NCBI RefSeq assembly: GCF_900114745.1
Contig: NZ_FOUB01000027.1
Span: 1 to 50,486 of the forward strand
Origin: Nitrosomonas communis
GTDB lineage: Bacteria > Pseudomonadota > Gammaproteobacteria > Burkholderiales > Nitrosomonadaceae
DNA: 50,486 nt
Reading direction: 5' to 3'
A program made the position numbers and the translations under genes. Positions 7,704 to 16,813 of this stretch are shown one piece after another; position 1 is the stretch's first letter; each line of letters starts with the position of its first letter. Below the pieces are notes generated by a model. That model had not been told where the DNA came from and did not search any database. It saw only the letters and a list, made by a program, of their open reading frames with translations.

Positions 7704-8656
7704 CCAAAATCCGGCTGGAAGCCTTTCGAGAGCATCACTTCGGCATCAAACCCCAGCGCTCCTGGCAAGAAGCCGTAGTACGGCATCTCACGATTAAGGC
7801 AAATTTACGCAGTTACCGCGATGTGCAACGGATTTGCAGGATGCTTGATCCCTATTTGTGCAGCCTGACATTGAATCAAATCAACGGTGACGTGATTTGG
7901 TCAGTAGTGCAGGGGCAACTCAAAAAGGGCAATACGCCAGCAACGGTGAACCGTTATCTGGCCCTGATTCGCAATTTGCTGAAGATGGCACGCGATGAAT
8001 GGCAATGGATCGATAGCATGCCCAAGATTCGTTTGCTGCCTGGTGAAGTAGAACGGGATCGCTGGTTAACGAGAGAGGAAGCAGACCGATTGATTGCAGC
8101 CGCTCCTGAACATCTAGCGGCCTTAATCCGGTTTGCTTTGGCGGCAGGTTGCCGGGCGCGTGAGATTACCGGACTGGAGTGGAACCGCGTCGATTTAAAT
8201 CGACGCACAGCTTGGTTGAATAAAACCAAAAATGGCACACCGAGAGGTGTCCCGCTGAATAAGGATGCAGTTGCCGTATTACAGGAGCAAATAGGAAAAC
8301 ATCACCAGTTCTGCTTTACTTATCGCGGTCAGCCCATAGGCTGGGATTTAACCAACACGGCCTGGATAAACGCAATTAAAAAAGCAGGAATTGAAGATTT
8401 CCGGTTTCATGATTTACGCCATACCTGGGCTTCCTGGTATCGTCAGGCTGGCACCAGTTGCGATGAACTTAAAGATTTAGGCGGTTGGAAGTCACGTAAT
8501 ATGGTGGATCGTTATGCTAAGTTTGCTACTGAAAATCTGGTGTTTGCTGCATCCAGAATTGAATCGACACGAGACAGCACAGTAATTCCGTTGTCACGTT
8601 TCTGTCACGTTAAGAACGCGGTCAAAATGGACGAGTCCAGCAAAGCCCTAAAATAG
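7568..8656 (+). CDS. Tyrosine recombinase / integrase
   Basis: A 362-residue site-specific recombinase. The catalytic domain shows the expected residues: Arg198 (CRAREI), Lys221 (KTKNGT), His281 and Arg284 (HDLRH), Trp307 in place of the second His (LGGWKS) and nucleophile Tyr316 (MVDRYAK). The N-terminal 160 residues contain the core-binding domain. A strong Shine-Dalgarno sequence (aaggagg, 7555-7561) fixes the start inside the preceding excisionase gene. The stop codon lies 2 bases from the 3' end of tRNA-Asn, the classic arrangement for an element integrated at that tRNA. It therefore probably catalyses integration at the tRNA-Asn 3' end. Confidence 0.93.
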   Translation: MAQTQEGVYRRPDSRFWWIATTLPNDKRIRQSAGTESRQDAEALLAKIRLEAFREHHFGIKPQRSWQEAVVRHLTIKANLRSYRDVQRICRMLDPYLCSLTLNQINGDVIWSVVQGQLKKGNTPATVNRYLALIRNLLKMARDEWQWIDSMPKIRLLPGEVERDRWLTREEADRLIAAAPEHLAALIRFALAAGCRAREITGLEWNRVDLNRRTAWLNKTKNGTPRGVPLNKDAVAVLQEQIGKHHQFCFTYRGQPIGWDLTNTAWINAIKKAGIEDFRFHDLRHTWASWYRQAGTSCDELKDLGGWKSRNMVDRYAKFATENLVFAASRIESTRDSTVIPLSRFCHVKNAVKMDESSKALK

Positions 8657-8657
8657 A

Positions 8658-8733
8658 TGGCTCCCCGACCAGGGCTCGAACCTGGGACCTGCGGATTAAC
8701 AGTCCGTCGCTCTACCGACTGAGCTATCGGGGA
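8658..8733 (-). tRNA. tRNA-Asn (GTT)
   Basis: Read on the minus strand this is a full 76-base tRNA. It has acceptor strands TCCCCGA and TCGGGGA, D-arm AGCTCAGTCGGTAGAGC, anticodon loop CTGTTAA (anticodon GTT), T-loop TTCGAGC, discriminator G and an encoded CCA. Its 3' end faces the integrase gene, so it is the probable integration site and remains intact. Confidence 0.97.
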
Positions 8734-9427
8734 ATATGCGGCACAAGAAGCGCATATGTTAATGTTTTGCACGCTAACGGTCAACCTTCATGTTGCTAAC
8801 ATTTTTTATCGCTTCTTCATAGAGCCTAATTTTTAGGACATTTTCTTGCTTTTGTTAAAGTCTTCATGGTGTAAATTAAATGAAAATATTACTGAATGCG
8901 TAGTGCTGCATCCTCATTTACCACCCTTCTCTGCTCTGTATTAACACCCTTCATTCAAGTTACACCCATCATTTCATTCGCAGATGATCCTTTCCTCACT
9001 CATCTCCAGGAAAAAATTTGCTGATGGCACAAGCAGATGAGCAAAGTAATCAAAAGGAAAGCGGTTAAACTATAGTGACAAGCAGCTTGGCAACATTATC
9101 CGCTTACATAGGCAGGCAATTAAAAACATACAAAAAATGCACGAGGCACAAAAGCCTACAAGCTTTACGGAAAGCAAAAATACAGCCTGACACTAAAAAT
9201 GAAACGCTACGTAAATAAACGAGATAGTTCCCCGACAAAGCCAGGGGATTACCTCGTCTATTAAATTATTAAAAAACCAATAACAGAAAAGTATCTCTTC
9301 TTTGATTTCAATAAATTTTTGTTAAAATATGGCCCAAAATAAAAAATATAATTTTTCTTAATCGCCAATAATTTGCGGCAGCATTGATTAATTAAAAAAA
9401 TAAATGCCCGGGAGGGGTAACAAAATA
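8734..9427. other. Intergenic gap, no gene recognised
   Basis: About 690 bases without a recognisable gene. A short stretch around 9090-9195 can be read as a fragment (DKQLGNIIRLHRQAIK...) that could be an old coding remnant, but I cannot identify it. At 9224-9256 there is a degenerate relative of the hairpin at 97-117, with a TCCCC/GGGGA stem. The rest is AT-rich promoter-like DNA before the outer-membrane protein gene. Confidence 0.4.
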
Positions 9428-11065
9428 ATGTTTTCATCCAGTTCTTTTTGGGACATCAAATCGAAGTTCTGCTCTGAAGCAAGGATCAATTTATTAAAGC
9501 TATCTTTCAGTTTAGTTATCGCGACACTATCGTTTCAGACCCACTCAGCAGCGCCCACGGATTCGGCTAGTTCGGACTCGACTAGTCAAAAATTTAATTG
9601 GTCGCAGACGCCACCAGTAACACCCGGCCCTCGCCCAGGACTTTTTGTGATGCCCCCTACCGGAGCTGGTTACTATTCATTGCTGGATTTAATTACGGGG
9701 AATAAACGCGAAGCCCCACCAGTTGCGCCTTATGCTCCTTTTGCATTGCTTACTACGCCTGCGTTTGATATCGATTTTCGTTATCTCGAAAAACCAGAGC
9801 ATGAAAAAGATGTTTTTGATCCACTCAAACGCATTTATCTGAATGATGACTGGCTGCTTTCATTTGGTGGTCAGTTCTGGTACCGGTTCATGAATGAAAC
9901 GGATAGCCGTCTCAATGCAGCGGGTACTGACAATACACACCATCTTTTCCGTACACGTTTTCATGCTGACTTATGGTATCAAGATAGATTTAGGCTGTTC
10001 GCTGAATTTCTTGATGCGCGGACTTCCGGCCTGGATATGCCTGCCTTACCTACTGATACAAACCATACTGATATGCTGAATCTTTTCGCAGATATCAAAT
10101 TAGGGCAGTTCCTCAATGGGCCTGCTTATTTGCGGGTAGGTAGGCAAGAATTACTTTATGGTTCTCAGCGGCTGATTTCCACTTTGGACTGGGTCAACAC
10201 GCGTCGAACCTTTCAAGGGATCAAAGCTTTCTGGCGAACACCCACCTTCGATCTGGATGCCTTTTTTGTCAGACCTATGGTTACAGAAAAGAATCAGTTT
10301 GATAATTGGGATCAGGATCGGAATTTTTTTGGTTTATGGGGCACATACCGACCAATGAAGGGTCAACTGCTTGATCTGTATATACTCAGCTTGATCGATA
10401 ACCGGACTGTTTCGCAAGCAAATATTCTGAGTGGAAATATCCTGCAAGGTGATTCTACCTTGGAAACTGTGGGTGGCCGTATAGCCGGCGATTACAACCG
10501 GTTCCTTTACGAGCTAGAAGGAATGTATCAGTTTGGCAGACGCTCCCATCAGGACATATCGGCCTTTTCTGTTGCCACAGGTGCTGGCTACCAGCTTCCC
10601 TTACCTATGAATCCCCAATTTTGGTTACGCTATGATTTTGCTTCCGGTGACAGCCGCACAAATGATGGAAACTCAAATACGTTTAACCAACTTTTTCCAT
10701 TTGGAAACTATTATCTAGGCTGGATAGATCAGGTAGGTCGTCAGAATATTCATGATTTCAATGCTCAGTTTTCATTACATCCTCAACCATGGTTTACATT
10801 TCTCGCACAATACCACCGTTTCTATTTGGCAAACAAACGCGACTTTCTGTACAATGCAGGAGGGGTAGCCACACTGCATGATCCAACAGGGCAATCAGGT
10901 ACTCATGTTGGTGATGAAATTGATTTTCGTGTCAATATCCATGTGGACCGCCATCAAGACATACTCGTGGGATATTCCAAACTATTCACAGGAAATTTCA
11001 TTCAAAATCAGCGACCTGGGATTAATCCTGACCTCTTTTATGTTCAGTATAATTTTCGTTTCTGA
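9428..11065 (+). CDS. Alginate-export-family outer-membrane beta-barrel protein
   Basis: About 545 residues. An N-terminal signal sequence (hydrophobic LSFSLVIATLSFQTHSAA) is followed by a Pro-rich linker and then a barrel of the alginate_export (AlgE-like) family, recognisable from blocks such as LRVGRQELLYGSQRLISTLDWVNTRRTFQG. The protein ends in an aromatic residue (YVQYNFRF), as outer-membrane barrels do. I prefer the ATG at 9428 over 9404 because GGAGGGG at 9411-9417 lies inside the longer frame and is well spaced for 9428. Family members range from alginate porins to general channels, so the substrate is unknown. A small periplasmic-type gene follows 20 bases later. Confidence 0.8.
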   Translation: MFSSSSFWDIKSKFCSEARINLLKLSFSLVIATLSFQTHSAAPTDSASSDSTSQKFNWSQTPPVTPGPRPGLFVMPPTGAGYYSLLDLITGNKREAPPVAPYAPFALLTTPAFDIDFRYLEKPEHEKDVFDPLKRIYLNDDWLLSFGGQFWYRFMNETDSRLNAAGTDNTHHLFRTRFHADLWYQDRFRLFAEFLDARTSGLDMPALPTDTNHTDMLNLFADIKLGQFLNGPAYLRVGRQELLYGSQRLISTLDWVNTRRTFQGIKAFWRTPTFDLDAFFVRPMVTEKNQFDNWDQDRNFFGLWGTYRPMKGQLLDLYILSLIDNRTVSQANILSGNILQGDSTLETVGGRIAGDYNRFLYELEGMYQFGRRSHQDISAFSVATGAGYQLPLPMNPQFWLRYDFASGDSRTNDGNSNTFNQLFPFGNYYLGWIDQVGRQNIHDFNAQFSLHPQPWFTFLAQYHRFYLANKRDFLYNAGGVATLHDPTGQSGTHVGDEIDFRVNIHVDRHQDILVGYSKLFTGNFIQNQRPGINPDLFYVQYNFRF

Positions 11066-11085
11066 TGATCAAGAGGAATAAGACA

Positions 11086-11433
11086 ATGAAAAAACTGCTA
11101 TTAATTATAACTGTCGCCTTTACTGCTTTTTTACTGGAACCAGCACTTGCTTTTTCTGACCAGAATGTTACCTCAACCAAAACAGAGAAATTACCAGATG
11201 ACGAAGGGATAGTCATCTCAGTGCTGGATACGACAGGTTATACCTATATGGAGCTAGAGAATGGTGGCAAGCGTTTCTGGATTGCAGCGCCTACTACCAA
11301 AGAAGTCAAGGTTGGCGACCATATACGCTTTGTTGAAAATATGAGGATGCACAACTTTACCAGTAAAACCCTGAATCGGACATTTGATCAACTTATCTTT
11401 GTGACATCAACCCAAGTAAAGGTTGCTCAATAA
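11086..11433 (+). CDS. NrfJ-like periplasmic protein
   Basis: A 115-residue protein with a cleavable signal peptide (MKKLLLIITVAFTAFLLEPALAFS). Its mature domain carries the pattern GYTYMELENGGKRFWIAAP...VGDHIRF...MHNFTSKTLNRTFDQLIFV. This matches small OB-fold-like proteins annotated as NrfJ-related, known from nitrite-reductase gene neighbourhoods; the function is not established. The start at 11086 is chosen because AGAGGAA precedes it and the signal peptide then begins with MKK. It follows the outer-membrane protein gene by 20 bases and is probably cotranscribed with it. Confidence 0.6.
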   Translation: MKKLLLIITVAFTAFLLEPALAFSDQNVTSTKTEKLPDDEGIVISVLDTTGYTYMELENGGKRFWIAAPTTKEVKVGDHIRFVENMRMHNFTSKTLNRTFDQLIFVTSTQVKVAQ

Positions 11434-11508
11434 GTCATAACAAAGAATTCTCAGATTGTGCACTGATTACGGCTTTTTACTTGCTGTGACAATCCTGTGA
11501 CAATCGCA

Positions 11509-13542
11509 TCATCGTTTTTGATCAACAAACCCAATGAACAGCTTATTTTTTAGATTTTTTATATCATCACGATATTGAGCTGCCTTTTCAAATTCTAAAT
11601 TTTTAGCTGATTCCAACATTTGTTTTTCCAACGACTTGATTTCCTTTGTTAGCTGAGATTCACTCATATGGTCATAGCGAGCCTGTACTTGGGCTATTCC
11701 AACTTTTCCCTGTACAGGCTCATTACTATAAATACCATCAATAAGATCTTTGATACGCTTACTGACACTTCGCGGCGTAATATTATTGGATTGATTAAAT
11801 AAAATTTGCTTTTTACGCCGCCGTTCAGTTTCATCTATAGCCCGCCGCATTGAATTAGTAATACGGTCAGCATAAAGAATGGCCGTACCATTAATATGAC
11901 GTGCTGCTCTTCCCATTGTTTGAATCAGCGAGCGCTCTGAGCGCAAAAAACCTTCCTTATCCGCATCTAGAATGCCTACTAACGATACTTCCGGGATATC
12001 CAACCCTTCCCGTAATAGATTGATTCCAACCAATACATCAAACTTGCCAAGGCGCAAATCGCGAATAATTTCGACTCGTTCAACAGTATCAATATCCGAA
12101 TGAAGATAACGCACTCTAACCCCATGGTCTGAGAAATAATCGGTCAAATCCTCTGCCATACGTTTAGTAAGGGTGGTAATTAGCGTTCGCTCTGCCTTCG
12201 CCGTACGTAGGGTAACTTCCGACATCAGATCATCTACCTGCGTTGCTACCGGACGTATGATAATTTCCGGATCAACCAAACCAGTAGGTCGAACAACCTG
12301 CTCTGCAATTTGGCCACTTTTCCTTTGCTCATATTCTGCTGGCGTCGCTGAGATAAAAATGGTCTGGGGCATCAATTTTTCAAACTCATCAAATTTTAGC
12401 GGTCGATTATCTAATGCTGAAGGCAACCTGAAACCATAACTCACTAGATTCTCCTTACGAGACCGATCACCCCGATACATCCCTCCTAACTGAGGAACAG
12501 TTACATGACTCTCATCAATAATCATTAAAGCATTATTTGGCAGATAGTCGATTAATGTGGGTGGAGGCTCACCCGCTTTTCTACCTGAAAAATGACGTGA
12601 ATAATTCTCGATACCTTTACAGAAACCCAACTCATTCAACATCTCCAAATCAAAGCGAGTGCGTTGCTCAATACGCTGAGCTTCCACCAGCTTGTTTTGT
12701 TGATGAAAGTACTCAATACGTTCCGCCAATTCAGACTTGATGGTCTCAATTGCCCGTAACGTAGTACTTCTCGGCGTCACATAATGACTTGAAGGATAAA
12801 CGGTATATCGTGATATTTTTTGCAGAACTCGCCCTGTTAACGGATCAAAGGAAGAGATATATTCCACCATGTCATCAAACAACGATACTCGAATGGCTAC
12901 TTCTGAGTTCTCTGCCGGGAAGATATCAAGTGTATCGCCCCTCACTCTGAAAGTACCGCGGCTAAACTCGAATTCATTTCGCTGATACTGCATGCCGGTA
13001 AGTCGTGCGATAATATCTCGTTGGGATATTTTTTCTTGTTCGCGCAGGTGCAGAATCATACTGTGATAATCAACCGGGTCACCAATACCATAAATACATG
13101 ATACCGTTGCAACAATAATAGTATCTTTGCGTTCAAGCAGTGATTTTGTTGCAGAAAGGCGCATTTGTTCAATATGCTCATTAATACTGGAATCTTTTTC
13201 TATGTAAAGATCGCGGGAAGGAACATACGCTTCGGGTTGATAATAATCATAATAAGAAACGAAATACTCAATTGCATTCTCCGGAAAGAATTCCCGCATT
13301 TCTGCATATAATTGTGCCGCCAGTGTTTTATTGGGAGCAATGATGATGGCAGGACGTCCTAGTCGGGCAATGGTATTAGCTACCGTGTAGGTTTTACCTG
13401 AGCCTGTCACTCCCAGCAATGTTTGAAAAAGCAGACCGTCTTCTACCCCTTCAACAAGTTTGGTGATTGCCTCAGGCTGATCGCCAGCAGGCTCAAAAGA
13501 TTGATAAAGTTTATAAGGGCTGTTGGGAAAGGTAATAATCAC
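11509..13542 (-). CDS. uvrB: Excinuclease ABC subunit UvrB
   Basis: A 677-residue UvrB, the DNA-damage-verifying helicase-like subunit of nucleotide excision repair that works with UvrA and UvrC. Visible features are Walker A GVTGSGKT (residues 45-52), the beta-hairpin region [10 protein letters not shown] (98-107), DEAD-type IDESH, helicase motifs SATPAEYE and TMGRAARH, and a C-terminal UVR motif ([22 protein letters not shown]) for UvrC binding. The length is normal. It is divergent to the aminotransferase gene with only about 70 bases between the starts, so the promoters overlap. I saw no clear LexA box. Confidence 0.98.
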   Translation of the reverse strand: MIITFPNSPYKLYQSFEPAGDQPEAITKLVEGVEDGLLFQTLLGVTGSGKTYTVANTIARLGRPAIIIAPNKTLAAQLYAEMREFFPENAIEYFVSYYDYYQPEAYVPSRDLYIEKDSSINEHIEQMRLSATKSLLERKDTIIVATVSCIYGIGDPVDYHSMILHLREQEKISQRDIIARLTGMQYQRNEFEFSRGTFRVRGDTLDIFPAENSEVAIRVSLFDDMVEYISSFDPLTGRVLQKISRYTVYPSSHYVTPRSTTLRAIETIKSELAERIEYFHQQNKLVEAQRIEQRTRFDLEMLNELGFCKGIENYSRHFSGRKAGEPPPTLIDYLPNNALMIIDESHVTVPQLGGMYRGDRSRKENLVSYGFRLPSALDNRPLKFDEFEKLMPQTIFISATPAEYEQRKSGQIAEQVVRPTGLVDPEIIIRPVATQVDDLMSEVTLRTAKAERTLITTLTKRMAEDLTDYFSDHGVRVRYLHSDIDTVERVEIIRDLRLGKFDVLVGINLLREGLDIPEVSLVGILDADKEGFLRSERSLIQTMGRAARHINGTAILYADRITNSMRRAIDETERRRKKQILFNQSNNITPRSVSKRIKDLIDGIYSNEPVQGKVGIAQVQARYDHMSESQLTKEIKSLEKQMLESAKNLEFEKAAQYRDDIKNLKNKLFIGFVDQKR

Positions 13543-13614
13543 GGGTATAATTTCAATGCAAAAAACTTATTTAATTCTATCATGTTGGGTATCGACCATT
13601 TCAGGAGCACAGTA

Positions 13615-14808
13615 GTGGAACTCTCAAAACGCGCACGGGCTATTAAACCATCGCCTACTCTAACCGTTACTGCCAAAGCTGCAAAGCTTAAATCTGAGGG
13701 CAAAGATATTATTGCACTCGGGGCAGGTGAACCTGATTTTGACACACCACAACATATTAAAGATGCCGCCATTGCTGCAATTAATGCTGGCTTTACAAAA
13801 TATACCCAAGTAGGGGGTACACCCGCGCTCAAAAATGCCATTATTGCAAAATTCAAACGTGACAATGATTTAAATTTTACTTCTAAGGAAATTCTCGTTT
13901 CCTGTGGTGGAAAACAAAGTTTTTTTAATCTTGTATTAGCCACGATTAATCCAGGGGATGAAGTGATTATTCCGGCTCCGTATTGGGTTTCTTATCCCGA
14001 TATTGTGCTTATAGCTGAAGGGAAACCCGTTTTTATAGAAACAGGTATCGAAGACGGCTTTAAAATTACCGCGCAACAACTGGAAGAAGCGATCAACCCA
14101 AAGACAAAAATGTTTGTTATCAATAGCCCTAGCAATCCATCTGGCGCCGTTTATAGTCTGGATGAGCTTAAAGCATTAGGTGAGGTATTAAGAAAATATC
14201 CTAATATTTTAATTGCAACCGATGATATGTATGAACACATTCTTTTATCGGGTGATAAATTTATCAATATACTTAATGCCTGCCCGGATCTGCGCGCACG
14301 CACCATGGTGTTGAATGGTGTCTCCAAGGCGTACGCGATGACAGGTTGGCGCATCGGCTATTGTGGCGGACCTGAGCAGATCATCACAGGAATGGAGAAT
14401 ATTCAGTCACAAAGTACTTCTAATCCTACTTCTATCTCCCAGATCGCAGCTGAAGCCGCGCTTAATGGAGATCAATCCTGCATGATTCCGATGCAAGCAG
14501 CATTTAAGGAACGTAACCAATTTATTACTGATAGATTAAATAAAATCCCAGGCATTCGTTGTTTACTTTCTGGTGGTGCATTCTATGCATTTGCTGATGC
14601 CCGGCAAGCGATACAAAAACTGCAAAAAAATGGGCATATGAAAAATGATGATGATATCGATTTTAGCGAGGTACTATTAGAAAAAGCAGGCGTGGCTGTT
14701 GTACCGGGCTCGGTCTTTGGTTGCAAAGGCTATATACGCTTATCTTTTGCTACTTCAATGAAGAATCTGGAAGAAGCCGTTAAGCGTCTGGATAATCTGC
14801 TCAAATAA
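13615..14808 (+). CDS. aspC: Aspartate aminotransferase (class I PLP enzyme)
   Basis: A 397-residue pyridoxal-phosphate aminotransferase of the bacterial subgroup Ib type, interconverting aspartate/2-oxoglutarate and oxaloacetate/glutamate. It contains the N-terminal GAGEPDFDTP substrate-binding block, NSPSNPSG, and the PLP lysine in GVSKAYAMTGWRIGY. The frame is open further upstream, but the GTG at 13615 preceded by AGGAG (13603-13607) gives the canonical N-terminus MELSKRARAIKPSPTL and the normal length. It is divergent from uvrB. Specificity for aspartate (versus prephenate or aromatic substrates) is inferred from overall family resemblance. Confidence 0.9.
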   Translation: MELSKRARAIKPSPTLTVTAKAAKLKSEGKDIIALGAGEPDFDTPQHIKDAAIAAINAGFTKYTQVGGTPALKNAIIAKFKRDNDLNFTSKEILVSCGGKQSFFNLVLATINPGDEVIIPAPYWVSYPDIVLIAEGKPVFIETGIEDGFKITAQQLEEAINPKTKMFVINSPSNPSGAVYSLDELKALGEVLRKYPNILIATDDMYEHILLSGDKFINILNACPDLRARTMVLNGVSKAYAMTGWRIGYCGGPEQIITGMENIQSQSTSNPTSISQIAAEAALNGDQSCMIPMQAAFKERNQFITDRLNKIPGIRCLLSGGAFYAFADARQAIQKLQKNGHMKNDDDIDFSEVLLEKAGVAVVPGSVFGCKGYIRLSFATSMKNLEEAVKRLDNLLK

Positions 14809-15201
14809 GAGAAATCTAGCTGAATCCGTTATGGGGAATTTTCTAAAAAATATAATTTTGTTTGATCATTAACTGATAAAAAAGTATTTATGCGTCCAGT
14901 TTCCGTTTCTAAATAGACTTGCTTTTGTTGACTCTCCTTCCTGTATTACTTACACAGTCTGTGGCACGCGTTCACGTCATGTTTACTTTGAAAGGATCAT
15001 TCAAACAATCTAATTCCATTTCCAAATCAAAACTCACGCGAAGGCGAGCCTCAGACATTATAAATAATACGGCAAGGTGAAGCCGACAAAGTCAGTTTTG
15101 ATTTAGAAATGGAATTACAACCCAATGGATCTAAGCGGTTAATGGCTAGTTATCAAAAAAATTCAAGCTGTATATTTTTGCTTTATTTTTTATTGCACTG
15201 C
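14809..15201. other. Intergenic gap holding repeat copy 1
   Basis: No gene is seen between the convergent aminotransferase and flhC ends. The gap contains the best-preserved copy of the MITE-like repeat (15011-15117, listed separately). The remaining AT-rich bases show no strong terminator. Confidence 0.5.
15011..15117 (+). repeat. MITE/REP-like repeat, copy 1
   Basis: 107 bp with perfect ends TAATTCCATTTC and GAAATGGAATTA, so the first and last 12 bases are exact inverted repeats. The inner part has the family words cgcgaaggcgagcc, ataatacggcaagg and gccgacaaagtcag. The whole unit can fold into a long imperfect hairpin. This copy serves as reference for the other five. Confidence 0.9.
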
Positions 15202-15726
15202 TTAGGCAACCTTCTTCTTGGTTTTACCTGCACGAGATGGAATATTACAGAGTCCACAAACATGATTAGAATGTATTTCTAAGCTATGAACTATAAAATT
15301 ACCCTTACATTTGGTGCAAGGGATAACACGCAATACTTTGCTTTCAAGGAAACGTACCAACGTCCAGGCACGGGTTAAACTTAGCACGCGCTGAAGGCGG
15401 TTAATTTCAATATGCTCGAGATATAGTTTATAGCTTTTTATAATAGCATCAATAGGATATATATTAGTATGCTTAATAATAAAATTATAAATATTAATAA
15501 ATAATGAAGAATGGACGTTGGGTTGCCAACTGGTAAACCAATCTTCAGAATAAGGCAACATTCCTTTGGGGGGAGATACACCTTTTATCTCCTTGTATAG
15601 CCTTACCAGCCTTTCACGGCTTAGTTCTGTATTTGCTTCTAAAACTTGCAATCTGGCGCCAAGTTTAATTAAATCTGTAGCAAGTTGAATTTGTTTTGCT
15701 TCTGATAAAAGACTTTTTTCTCGCAT
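15202..15726 (-). CDS. flhC: Flagellar master regulator subunit FlhC
   Basis: A 174-residue FlhC, which with FlhD forms the hetero-hexameric activator of flagellar class II promoters. The diagnostic feature is the C-terminal zinc site made of two CxxC pairs, in IPCTKC (near residue 138) and HVCGLC (near 157). The N-terminal helical region has EAKQIQLATDLIKLGARLQVLE, typical of FlhC. It lies 28 bases downstream of flhD on the same strand. No other flagellar gene is in the window, so the operon stands alone here. Confidence 0.93.
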   Translation of the reverse strand: MREKSLLSEAKQIQLATDLIKLGARLQVLEANTELSRERLVRLYKEIKGVSPPKGMLPYSEDWFTSWQPNVHSSLFINIYNFIIKHTNIYPIDAIIKSYKLYLEHIEINRLQRVLSLTRAWTLVRFLESKVLRVIPCTKCKGNFIVHSLEIHSNHVCGLCNIPSRAGKTKKKVA

Positions 15727-15754
15727 ACAATTCTCTTTTTCCTAATATTCTGAA

Positions 15755-16072
15755 TTAGGCAACAATTTCAGTTGATGACCCAGCCATTAATATAGCAGCA
15801 TGAGATTGGGCCAAGGCGCGATCCCGACCATGATTAGATAAAATTTCAGCTAAGAGTTTGTCATCAAACCGGAAACGACATAGCAACATATTAGAATTAG
15901 CCATTTTTAACAATTGACTAGAGCTAAGGTTCTCCAGAATATTTGCGGCATCTTCACTAATACCGAGTCGATACATTGCTGTAACCTTGTCTTCACGCAA
16001 CAATCGCTGAGCAAGTAACATATAGCCAAGATTGATTTCTCTTATCTCTTCATGAATCTGATTAGCTTCCAT
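15755..16072 (-). CDS. flhD: Flagellar master regulator subunit FlhD
   Basis: A 105-residue FlhD, the partner of FlhC in the flagellar activator complex. The core block INLGYMLLAQRLLREDKVTAMYRLGIS is characteristic. The frame stays open to 16210, which would add 46 residues, but I choose the ATG at 16072. An AAGGAG lies 7 bases upstream of it, and the resulting length matches known FlhD proteins (about 105-119 residues). The N-terminal extension does not resemble FlhD. A leader of several hundred bases precedes it, as is common for heavily regulated flhDC promoters. Confidence 0.9.
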   Translation of the reverse strand: MEANQIHEEIREINLGYMLLAQRLLREDKVTAMYRLGISEDAANILENLSSSQLLKMANSNMLLCRFRFDDKLLAEILSNHGRDRALAQSHAAILMAGSSTEIVA

Positions 16073-16813
16073 CTCAGTGCTCCTTATTTTCACTTTCATA
16101 TTTAATTGATCACATCTTAAACTGGCAGCTAAGGAAGTAAATGGAATATAAGCCAAATGAAGAGTCAGTATTTTACTAACCTCTTTGTAAGGCTTCCCCT
16201 TATATTCCATAGATCCATTTATTAATCATATAGATACAATAAATTTTTTTTATTTAACTTATAGGCTGAGCAGACGATTACTAATATAATTTACTATGTG
16301 TTTGTTATTAGCTCCAAATTAGGTAAATTGGAGATAGAGCAATCATTAGAAAATTCATGAAAATCAATAAAAATTAGAAAATATTCAAGACAAACTATAA
16401 TTTATTTTTCCAGATCTTAATCTATCAAGTAAAATTCAAGGTTAGCTTCCGCTCCAAAAAATAAGCAGCAGTGTTTTTATGCAACGAATACTCATTAATA
16501 GCCATGTTTATTCTGTAGTGATAAAAAAGAACTACTCGTAATATCCAAAGTCTCAATGAGTGCAGTTAAGAAAAATAATCATAAACAATTCGAGGGTATC
16601 GAATGAAATGCTGCAATGAGAAAATGAACTTTTTGATTGTTAATAAAACGAATCGAGTAGCTTTTGCCAAAATCCTGTATCGAGTAGATGAGCGAAGTCC
16701 CAGTATTGTTCACTGCAGCTATCTAAATGTATAGCAGATTCCCCACAAGCTCTCAGGATTTCCCTAGTTTCTATTCAAGAATTTTTTACCCCAATTTACA
16801 CAAGGTTTGATTT
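16073..16813. other. Long divergent leader between flhD and serine dehydratase
   Basis: About 740 bases, AT-rich, between divergent genes. It must contain the flhDC promoter and the sdaA promoter, but I cannot point to clear -35/-10 boxes. An imperfect hairpin, CTCCAA...TTGGAG, lies at about 16311-16332. The part at 16590-16740 could be read as a short decayed ORF, but I do not recognise it. Confidence 0.35.

Noticed and set aside
1..8657. A second copy of the tRNA-Asn 3' end marking the far island boundary
   Set aside because: I searched for the tRNA-Asn 3' sequence (tggctccccgaccagggc and the T-arm) left of the integrase and found none. The far attachment site may be outside the window or decayed.
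93..9261. The related hairpins at 97-117 and 9224-9256 as boundaries of the mobile island
   Set aside because: The right one lies beyond the intact tRNA-Asn, outside the element. GC-rich terminator hairpins of this shape can be similar by chance or by shared ancestry.
11509..13542. Overlapping open frames on the opposite strand of uvrB, pyrG, sdhA, trpD and the porin
   Set aside because: They have no ribosome-binding sites, no family resemblance, and follow the codon periodicity of the real genes.
13543..13614. LexA (SOS) box between uvrB and the aminotransferase gene
   Set aside because: No CTGT-N8-ACAG-like pattern was found in the short divergent gap.
16073..16210. A longer FlhD starting at 16210
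   Set aside because: The extra 46 residues do not resemble FlhD, whereas the ATG at 16072 has an ideal AAGGAG.
15755..16813. Riboswitch or small RNA in the flhDC leader
   Set aside because: It is just AT-rich, with one weak hairpin and nothing matching a known class.
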